Part shown: in pieces, positions 1 to 5,644 of the stretch
How the letters are laid out: every line of letters begins with the position of its first letter
Numbering within the stretch: the first letter of the stretch is position 1
Origin: Flavobacterium sp.
GTDB lineage: Bacteria; Bacteroidota; Bacteroidia; Flavobacteriales; Flavobacteriaceae
Length of the DNA stretch: 6,960 bases
Direction of reading: 5' to 3'
Assembly (NCBI GenBank): GCA_027483785.1
Contig: JAIXTU010000115.1
Coordinates: 1-6,960 of the forward strand
Made by a program: the position numbers and the translations under genes
The notes under the pieces: generated by a model
What the model was told of the DNA's origin: nothing
Databases searched by the model: none
Seen by the model: only the letters and a program-made list of their open reading frames with translations

Positions 1-17
1 TCGCTTACGTCGTTGTA

Positions 18-49
18 TTTTTTTGAGATACCTCGGTATCCCAAAGAAA
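18..49. repeat. Imperfect inverted repeat (hairpin) downstream of lon
   Basis: Bases 18-31 pair with 36-49 around the four-base loop CTCG (32-35). There are fourteen stacked positions, with one A-C mismatch (26/41) and one G-T wobble (21/46). The outer half of the stem is T against A and the inner half is GATAC-like. It lies about 70 nt beyond the lon stop codon, where a transcript end would be expected. It is not a classical intrinsic terminator, because on both strands the T-rich arm is the 5' arm and no T tract follows the hairpin. It could be a factor-dependent or U-tract-less terminator, an mRNA-end stabiliser, or a copy of a dispersed palindrome. The pairing is seen directly; the role is not established. 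Confidence 0.5.
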
Positions 50-119
50 ATACGCCTTGTAATCAACTATTTAAATGATTTCTAACTTTGATTTTTATAT
101 CGAACTCACGTTAAATAGA

Positions 120-2579
120 TTAACTGTAAATCAGATTTTTAGGATTTTTAACCTTCTTGTCAGTTACTGCTAAAGCAACAACTTCGTGCATTTCTTTTAC
201 GTAGTGAAAATTCAATCCCGCTAAATACGTCTGATTTATCTCATCCACATCTTGCTTGTTATCGATACAAAGAATGATGTCTTTGATGTTGGCACGCTTA
301 GCTGCTAAGATTTTCTCTTTAATACCGCCCACAGGCAAAACTTTTCCACGAAGTGTTATTTCGCCAGTCATTGCTAGGCTTTTCATCACTTTTTGTTGTG
401 TAAATACCGAAACCATCGAGGTAAGCATGGCGATACCGGCACTCGGCCCGTCTTTGGGTGTAGCTCCTTCCGGAACGTGTATATGAATGTTATTTTGAGA
501 CAATACTTCCGGATTGATTCCTAACATTTGCGCGTTTGATTTGATGAACTCCAAGGCAATTGTTGCCGATTCTTTCATGACCGAGCCCAAATTTCCGGTC
601 ATCGTTAATTTTCCATTTCCTTTCGTAACTAACGATTCTATGAAGAGAATATCGCCGCCAACACTGGTCCAAGCCAAGCCCGTTACTACACCTGCGGTAT
701 CATTATCCTCGGCTTTGCTGCGCTCTAAACGCGGTGCTCCGAGCGCTTTTACGATGTCTTCGTCGGTAATTTTTTGGTTGTACGGCTCTTCCATAGCGAT
801 CGATTTTGCTGCGGAACGAATGACCTGTGCGATTTTATTTTCCAATCCGCGAACGCCTGATTCGCGCGTGTAGCCTTCTACAATTTTTTCGATTTGCTTT
901 TTGCCAATCGTGAGTTGCTTACTCGTTAATCCGTGTGCAGCCAATTGCTTTGGAAACAAATGACGTTTTGCGATTTCGATTTTTTCTTCGATCGTGTAAC
1001 CCGACATCTTGATGATTTCCATACGATCGCGCAAGGCGGGTTGTATCGTTTGTAAGGTGTTAGATGTGGCAATGAACATGACCTTCGATAGGTCGTAACC
1101 CAACTCAACAAAATTGTCGTAAAACTCGCTGTTTTGTTCCGGATCGAGTACTTCGAGTAAAGCCGACGACGGATCGCCTTGATGGCTATTCGATAATTTA
1201 TCGATTTCATCGAGCACAAATACGGGGTTGGATGTTCCCGCCTTTTTCAAACTTTGAATGATACGTCCGGGCATTGCACCGATGTAGGTTTTTCGATGAC
1301 CGCGAATTTCGGCCTCGTCGCGCAAACCACCTAACGAAATGCGCACGTATTGTCTTCCCAGCGCCTGTGCAATCGACTTTCCGATCGAGGTTTTTCCCAC
1401 ACCGGGAGGTCCGGTTAAACAAAGTATCGGCGATTTCATGTCGTTACGCAATTTCAAAACTGCGAGATGTTCGATCACGCGCTTTTTTACGTCTTCTAAT
1501 CCAAAGTGTTCTTTATCGAGGATTTTTTGCGCCGCATGTAAATCGAATTTATCTTGAGAAAATTCGTTCCAAGGCAGTTCGATCAGTAATTCGAGATAAT
1601 TCCGTTGAATACCGAAATCGGGTGATTGCGGATTCATGCGTTGCAAGCGACTAAGCTCTTTTTCGAAATGCACAGCCGTTTTTTCGTCCCACTTTTTCTC
1701 GCGGGCTTTGTTGCGCATTTCCTCGATTTCTTTGTCGTGCGCGCCTCCGCCAAGCTCTTCTTGAATGGTTTTGAGTTGCTGATGCAGAAAGTACTCGCGC
1801 TGTTGCTGATCCATGTCGGAACGCACTTTGCTTTGAATATCGTTTCGAAGTTCAAGACGTTGGTATTCGAGATTTAGGAAGCGTAGCGTTTCGAAAGCTC
1901 GTTCTTTTAGGTCGTTTATAACCAAAAGTTGTTGCTTTTCTTTGACGGTCAGATTCATGTTTGATGAAATGAAATTGACCAAGAACGATTGCGATTCGAT
2001 ATTTTTTATGGCAAACGTAGCTTCGGTTGGAATGCTCGGACTTTCGAGAATGATTTGCGTAGCTAACTCACGCAACGAATCGATTAACGCAGAGAATTCT
2101 TTATCGCCTTTTTTGGGTTTGGTTTCCGGATACTCTTTGACGGTAGCCGTCATGTAGGGATTATCCTGCGTAATGGCGTCGATTTCAAAGCGCTTTTTTC
2201 CTTGCAGGATTACGGTTACGTTGCCGTCGGGCATACGTAAAACGCGCAAAATTCGAGCTACGGTACCAATTTTATGGATGTCGGCCGGAGCCGGATCGTC
2301 GTCGTCTTCGTTAATTTGACTAACAACACCAATGACTTTTCCGTTAGCATTTGCGTCGTTGATGAGTTTTATGGATTTATCGCGTCCGGCAGTAATAGGA
2401 ATTACTACACCGGGAAACAACACGGTGTTTCGCAAAGGAAGAATAGGAACTTCGGCCGGAAGTACTTCTCTGGACATTTCTTCTTCATCTTCGGGAGAAA
2501 GCAGCGGAATCAATTCGGATTGTGAATCGAGATCGCTCAATGACAAATTGTCAATACTTAGGATTTTGTGATTTGGCAT
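120..2579 (-). CDS. lon: ATP-dependent endopeptidase Lon (La), full length
   Basis: Lon is a cytoplasmic homo-oligomeric AAA+ serine protease that unfolds and degrades damaged proteins and selected regulators. The 819-residue product has the complete LonA layout. A short acidic N-terminal extension (about 1-42) precedes the substrate-binding N domain (about 43-240, beginning VPILPLRNTVLFPG) and a charged helical region (about 240-350). The AAA+ module follows, with Walker A GPPGVGKT at 390-397, Walker B VFVLDEID at 453-460, an arginine-rich LRDRME segment at 516-521 and the sensor-2 GVRGLE arginine at 577. The C-terminal protease domain carries the catalytic serine 713 in PKDGPSAG and, 43 residues later as in E. 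coli Lon, lysine 756 in GGIKEK. All catalytic residues are present, so it should be active. The extension makes it slightly longer than the 784-residue E. coli enzyme, as is usual in Bacteroidota. The ATG at 2579 follows an A/T-rich leader without a Shine-Dalgarno. The gene stands apart from its upstream neighbour by 319 bases and so probably has its own promoter. Confidence 0.98.
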   Translation of the reverse strand: MPNHKILSIDNLSLSDLDSQSELIPLLSPEDEEEMSREVLPAEVPILPLRNTVLFPGVVIPITAGRDKSIKLINDANANGKVIGVVSQINEDDDDPAPADIHKIGTVARILRVLRMPDGNVTVILQGKKRFEIDAITQDNPYMTATVKEYPETKPKKGDKEFSALIDSLRELATQIILESPSIPTEATFAIKNIESQSFLVNFISSNMNLTVKEKQQLLVINDLKERAFETLRFLNLEYQRLELRNDIQSKVRSDMDQQQREYFLHQQLKTIQEELGGGAHDKEIEEMRNKAREKKWDEKTAVHFEKELSRLQRMNPQSPDFGIQRNYLELLIELPWNEFSQDKFDLHAAQKILDKEHFGLEDVKKRVIEHLAVLKLRNDMKSPILCLTGPPGVGKTSIGKSIAQALGRQYVRISLGGLRDEAEIRGHRKTYIGAMPGRIIQSLKKAGTSNPVFVLDEIDKLSNSHQGDPSSALLEVLDPEQNSEFYDNFVELGYDLSKVMFIATSNTLQTIQPALRDRMEIIKMSGYTIEEKIEIAKRHLFPKQLAAHGLTSKQLTIGKKQIEKIVEGYTRESGVRGLENKIAQVIRSAAKSIAMEEPYNQKITDEDIVKALGAPRLERSKAEDNDTAGVVTGLAWTSVGGDILFIESLVTKGNGKLTMTGNLGSVMKESATIALEFIKSNAQMLGINPEVLSQNNIHIHVPEGATPKDGPSAGIAMLTSMVSVFTQQKVMKSLAMTGEITLRGKVLPVGGIKEKILAAKRANIKDIILCIDNKQDVDEINQTYLAGLNFHYVKEMHEVVALAVTDKKVKNPKNLIYS

Positions 2580-2751
2580 ATAAAAATAACGTCATTTTGT
2601 CAGCCATTGTTATGAAGCGAAATTTCTCAACAAACAACCGGAGGCTTATAATATTGATTTAGTGTTAACTATCGAAAATGTATCGATGTATTCAGTGCAA
2701 AAAGGGCAATGATTGTGCCAATTTACAACGATTTATAGGAAACGATTGCCC
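2580..2751 (-). promoter_or_regulatory. Leader and presumed promoter region of lon
   Basis: This AT-rich stretch upstream of lon has no convincing open frame and must hold the lon promoter if lon is transcribed separately. Read on the coding strand, it ends in a T/A-rich leader directly before the ATG. Two small structures stand out. The first is a repeated tetranucleotide, TGAC-AAAA-TGAC on the coding strand (2591-2602), 11 nt upstream of the ATG. The second is an inverted repeat, GGGCAAT (2704-2710) with ATTGCCC (2745-2751), separated by 34 nt. I found no good match to the Bacteroidota promoter pattern (TTG, about 19 nt, TAnnTTTG). The closest is TACATTTT (2682-2675, coding strand) with TTG at 2700-2698, but its spacing is only 15 nt. 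No CIRCE-type operator is present. The promoter function is inferred from position. Confidence 0.35.
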
Positions 2752-2893
2752 AGCCCGGATTGCAGCGAAAAACCCGTAAAGCAGAAACGCCTGTTTTGCC
2801 GAAAGCAGTGGCGACGGGAAGAAGCCTGCTGCTGCACGTGTCAAAACAAGCGTTTTTGCTGCGGCTTTGAAGCGTAAAGCCGGATTAGCTGCC
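2752..2893. ncRNA. Structured GC-richer intergenic element, candidate RNA or dispersed flavobacterial repeat
   Basis: This non-coding block lies between the lipoprotein stop and the lon upstream region and is visibly richer in G and C than its surroundings. Its ends share the direct repeat CCGGATT (2755-2761 and 2880-2886). Inside, as read on the plus strand, CCCGT (2773-2777) pairs with ACGGG (2814-2818), enclosing CGC/GCG and a strong hairpin CTGTTTT-GCCG-AAAGCAG (2791-2808). A second hairpin has AAGCC (2822-2826) against GGCTT (2863-2867), with CAAAAC (2842-2847) facing GTTTTTG (2852-2858). GCAGC (2762-2766) can also pair with GCTGC (2888-2892). From memory, the border words AGCCCGGATT and AGCCGGATTAGC resemble a structured intergenic element recurrent in Flavobacteria, possibly the Flavo-1 RNA family; this is not verified. 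It may act as the 3' end of the lipoprotein transcript, as an independent RNA, or as a mobile palindromic repeat. The strand of action is unknown, since most stems form on both strands. Confidence 0.4.
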
Positions 2894-2898
2894 GAGAA

Positions 2899-3858
2899 CT
2901 AATCGGTATTATCTACATAAGTTATGTTAGTAAATGCACCTTCGGTGAGCTGAACCGACTCTGAAAAATTACCAGTGGTATCGAGTTTAAAGAGTACTAC
3001 TTGGAAGGTACCTGAAATTTTATTTGTTACGGGATCATGCTCAGTGATGGTTAAATTCCCTACTACTGAATTTGGGCTTGTTGGATTGAAATTCGAGTAA
3101 TTTATTAAAGGATTTGTTGCAACCGGTAAGTAATTTACAGTTACTTGCCCAAACGGTGTTGGAAAAATAAAAGGCTGGTCTGAATCTTCAAAAAGCAGAC
3201 TAATAACCTCGGTACCGTTAGATCCTGCTATTGAAAACTGTGGTCCTCCGAATGGTAATGCCGGATTTTCGAATGAAGCAACAACCTCGGAAGCGGTAAA
3301 CTGAACGCCGTCTACTTTTGCTACAAGATCGCCAGTGGTAGGATCAACAGGATCGATGTTATCTGTTGTAAATGGTATGTTAAAAATTCCTGAAGATAAC
3401 GTAACGGGTTGGAATTCATCACCTGCGGCATCGATATCCGACCAATATCCCACAAATTGGAATGTTCCAGAAATCATTTGCGTGTTTTGGTTGATGTTGG
3501 AGATAACAAATACACCAGTGTTCTGAAATCCATTTGGGGTTTCACTTAAGTTAACAAAACTAAATGCGCCCTGCCCTGTTGGCGAATACGATGCCAAAAC
3601 CTCGTTAGTGTATGTTCCGGCTTGTGTTGAAGCGATTTCAATTTTGATTTTTGCTGTTGAAGAATCTGAATTTGCAGTAATTGTAATTTGGCCGTTTGAA
3701 ATAACTGCGCTAGCATTTTCAGATGTGAACAATTCTCCATCAACGCTTACTTGGAAAGACTGTTGATTTAAATTATCTAAGATTGCTGGATCGATTGGTT
3801 CGGTTTCGCAGCCAAAAAATGTTAGGAGCATTAAAGTTAGCAGAACTAGCTTTTTCAT
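2899..3858 (-). CDS. Secreted lipoprotein with two tandem DUF6252-like domains
   Basis: This is a predicted lipid-anchored envelope protein of 319 residues with unknown function. The chosen ATG at 3858 gives a clean signal peptide: MKK, a leucine-rich core, then a lipobox-like TFFGC with cysteine 17 as the lipidated residue, followed by an acidic linker. An in-frame ATG ten codons upstream (3888) would put polar residues before the signal and is less likely. The mature part holds two related beta-rich units. Unit 1 (about 35-164) starts FQVSVDGELFTSE, contains ISGTFQF near 129 and ends VTLSSGIF. Unit 2 (about 178-314) starts LVAKVDGVQFTAS, contains ISGTFQV near 281 and ends VQLTEGAFTNITY. The pattern of VDG...F, SGTF and a final (T/S)xGxF matches what I know of DUF6252 proteins in Bacteroidota. 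No catalytic motif or C-terminal sorting tail is visible. The gene begins 40 nt after the MFS stop, with no obvious promoter or terminator between them, so it is probably co-transcribed with that gene. Confidence 0.85.
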   Translation of the reverse strand: MKKLVLLTLMLLTFFGCETEPIDPAILDNLNQQSFQVSVDGELFTSENASAVISNGQITITANSDSSTAKIKIEIASTQAGTYTNEVLASYSPTGQGAFSFVNLSETPNGFQNTGVFVISNINQNTQMISGTFQFVGYWSDIDAAGDEFQPVTLSSGIFNIPFTTDNIDPVDPTTGDLVAKVDGVQFTASEVVASFENPALPFGGPQFSIAGSNGTEVISLLFEDSDQPFIFPTPFGQVTVNYLPVATNPLINYSNFNPTSPNSVVGNLTITEHDPVTNKISGTFQVVLFKLDTTGNFSESVQLTEGAFTNITYVDNTD

Positions 3859-3898
3859 GAGAATTTGATTAAAAGAATGATAACGCAATATTAAGGAA

Positions 3899-5203
3899 TT
3901 AAATTGTTCTTTTCTCTCGGTGCGCGAACGCTAAAATAATTATACCGACAAGAAAGAAAACAATTAGAAATAGAATGGCGTTTTGAACGCGTCCGGTTTG
4001 ATCGGCAACAAATCCGTACATAAACATACCGATTACAATACCTATTTTTTCGGCAACGTCGTAGAAGCTAAAGTACGACGTAGTATCTTCGGTTTGAGGA
4101 AGTAATTTAGAATAGGTGGAGCGTGATAGCGCCTGAATTCCGCCCATGACCAATCCTACGAATGCGGCAACAATATAAAACTCGTTGGGTGTTTTAACGA
4201 AATAGACCGCACTACACAGTATCAGCCAAAAGACATTTATAGCTATTAGCGTCGGAATATTTCCGAATTTTTTGGAAGCTCGAGCGGTAAAAATGGCGCC
4301 TACAACCGCGATAAGTTGAATAAGAAGAATCGTTGTGATGAGTCCAAATGTACGTTTACTATCGGATCCCCAATCGATTTCCTTTTCTCCGAAATAGGCC
4401 GCAGCAATCATAACTGTTTGAACACCCATAGAATATACGAAGAAGGCAAGCAAATACTTTTTAAGTTTGTGTTGGGTTTGCAATTGTTGCCAAACTTTTC
4501 GAAGTTCTTTAAAACCTGAAAAAACAACTGATTTGATTAGCTTTTTCTTGTTAGAGAAATCGGGCAATTTGCGGTAAGAAATTTGAGCAAATCCGAGCCA
4601 CCAAATGCCAACCAATAAGAACGATACACGCATGGCAGCCAGTTCGTTTTCGAAGCCGAAAATGTCGTACTTTAGAACCATGAATAAATTGATTAGCAAC
4701 AAGATAACACTACCTATATAACCTAAAGAATAACCTTTAGCACTGATTTTATCTTGCTGCGATTCAAGCGCGATGTCGGGTAAATACGAGTTATAAAAAA
4801 CTAAACTTCCCCAAAAGCCAATGAGTGCAAACATGTAGGTTAAAAGTCCGAGGAAGGCATGCTCGAGCGAAAAAAAGTAAAGCAGCATACATGAAACGGA
4901 GCCCATGGTACAAAACAATTTGAGAAAGAATTTTTTATTTCCGAGATAATCAGCGATTCCAGACAAAATCGGTGAAATGAACGCTACAATCAAAAATCCA
5001 ACAGCGGTAACGTATGAGATAATCGATTCCGACTTAATAATTTCTCCACCTACTTCGATGCCATCTTTATGGGCAAGTCGAAACAACGCACCGTAAAAGA
5101 GCGGAAAAATCGATGAGGTGATAACTAGTGCATAGACGGAATTTGCCCAATCGTAAAATGCCCAAGCATTAAGTACTGATTTCGAACCTTTTTCAAATGA
5201 CAT
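3899..5203 (-). CDS. MFS transporter, UMF1 / Atg22-like family
   Basis: This is an inner-membrane transporter of the major facilitator superfamily with an unknown substrate. Members related to yeast Atg22, a vacuolar amino-acid exporter, form the UMF1 family. The 434-residue protein shows about twelve hydrophobic segments with a longer polar loop in the middle (about 212-246). It has the UMF1 hallmark NAWAFYDWANSVY at 12-24 in helix 1, the motif-A-like loop GIADYLGNKK at 82-91, and the family-typical GGIQALSRSTYSKLLP at 354-369, followed by FSFYDVAEK near helix 11. The ATG at 5203 is preferred over the in-frame ATG at 5221 because it places the FYDWANS motif at the usual distance from the N terminus and follows the A-rich context GAAAATG. 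With this start it overlaps the preceding small gene by 11 nt, which implies translational coupling. Its place after an amino-acid permease is compatible with amino-acid export or homeostasis, but that is inference. Confidence 0.92.
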   Translation of the reverse strand: MSFEKGSKSVLNAWAFYDWANSVYALVITSSIFPLFYGALFRLAHKDGIEVGGEIIKSESIISYVTAVGFLIVAFISPILSGIADYLGNKKFFLKLFCTMGSVSCMLLYFFSLEHAFLGLLTYMFALIGFWGSLVFYNSYLPDIALESQQDKISAKGYSLGYIGSVILLLINLFMVLKYDIFGFENELAAMRVSFLLVGIWWLGFAQISYRKLPDFSNKKKLIKSVVFSGFKELRKVWQQLQTQHKLKKYLLAFFVYSMGVQTVMIAAAYFGEKEIDWGSDSKRTFGLITTILLIQLIAVVGAIFTARASKKFGNIPTLIAINVFWLILCSAVYFVKTPNEFYIVAAFVGLVMGGIQALSRSTYSKLLPQTEDTTSYFSFYDVAEKIGIVIGMFMYGFVADQTGRVQNAILFLIVFFLVGIIILAFAHREKRTI

Positions 5204-5642
5204 TTTCAATGGTTTTATCATCTATACTTACGTTTAGCGCGGTCGAAATTTCGGTCGCAGTATTGTGCGCATAGCTGTGATTTTCTGTGGAATATACTCG
5301 TATAATTTGATTGTCGAAAGATAATTGCACTAACAAATCGTTAACTTTATGTTCGCCGCGATTTGCCATATTTTTAGCCGATTCGATAATCACCTTTTCT
5401 ACGTTTACTAACGAATGCCACTTTCCGAAATGGAAGTTTGAAATGGCAATTGTTTTGCGATAGCGCTTTTGTACCAGATCAAGTTGAACGCCTTCGGCAG
5501 TAAGTAAGACCACGGCAATTGTAAAATATAAAATGGATCTCCAGTTAGGACCTTCGCTCAACCGCAGAAAAAAGTTAACTAATAATAAAATAGCTAATAC
5601 TTTTTTTTTTTTTTTTTTAGGTTTTATATATGAATAAATCAT
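5193..5642 (-). CDS. Small two-helix membrane protein of unknown function, with an A18 coding tract
   Basis: The product is 149 residues and I do not recognise a named family with certainty. A short N terminus runs into six consecutive lysines (9-14). It is followed by two hydrophobic segments (about 15-27 and 35-48) and a soluble C-terminal part of about 100 residues. That part has alternating beta-like strands and the stretch FHFGKWHSLVNVEKVII (70-86), reminiscent of small flavobacterial membrane proteins with a PH-like or YdbT-like cytoplasmic domain; that likeness is tentative. The ATG at 5642 lies 2 nt beyond the permease stop (5645) and the TGA overlaps the MFS start, so the gene sits inside a coupled operon. 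The open frame extends upstream to 5768, but that part lies within the permease tail and is rejected. The lysines are encoded by 18 uninterrupted A; a one-base change there would truncate the protein almost at once. Confidence 0.75.
   Translation of the reverse strand: MIYSYIKPKKKKKKVLAILLLVNFFLRLSEGPNWRSILYFTIAVVLLTAEGVQLDLVQKRYRKTIAISNFHFGKWHSLVNVEKVIIESAKNMANRGEHKVNDLLVQLSFDNQIIRVYSTENHSYAHNTATEISTALNVSIDDKTIENVI
5601..5618. repeat. Homopolymer tract of 18 T (A on the coding strand)
   Basis: Eighteen uninterrupted T on the plus strand read as six AAA lysine codons (residues 9-14) of the small membrane gene. At this length the frame stays open. With 17 A the reading becomes Lys-Tyr-stop (TAG at 5596-5594). 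With 19 A it continues for eight more codons to TAA. Runs this long are known to slip in replication and transcription, so the tract could act as an on/off switch or as a source of mixed products. It could also be a length error in the assembly. Confidence 0.9.
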
Positions 5643-5644
5643 AC

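Noticed and set aside
1..78. Open frame on the plus strand ending in TGA at 76-78 (26 codons to the window edge), possibly the tail of a convergent gene; an open minus-strand frame also crosses bases 1-60.
   Set aside because: Both frames are short, run off the edge, overlap the same hairpin and have no recognisable motif. One cannot be preferred over the other.
1274..1654. 126-codon plus-strand frame, and others of 70-120 codons inside lon.
   Set aside because: They are antisense or out-of-frame shadows of lon, with low-complexity or arginine-rich translations and no family resemblance.
2641..2700. TATTAT-like sequence and TACATTTT near 2675-2682 as promoter elements for lon.
   Set aside because: The spacing to any TTG box is wrong for the Bacteroidota consensus, and such words are common in AT-rich DNA.
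2580..2898. A hidden small protein gene in the lon/lipoprotein gap.
   Set aside because: No frame of useful length with a plausible start is apparent, and the block is dominated by inverted repeats.
5204..5221. Alternative start of the MFS transporter at the ATG at 5221.
   Set aside because: It adds six residues ahead of the usual N terminus and enlarges the overlap with the small gene to 29 nt. The ATG at 5203 fits the family better, although the longer form is not excluded.
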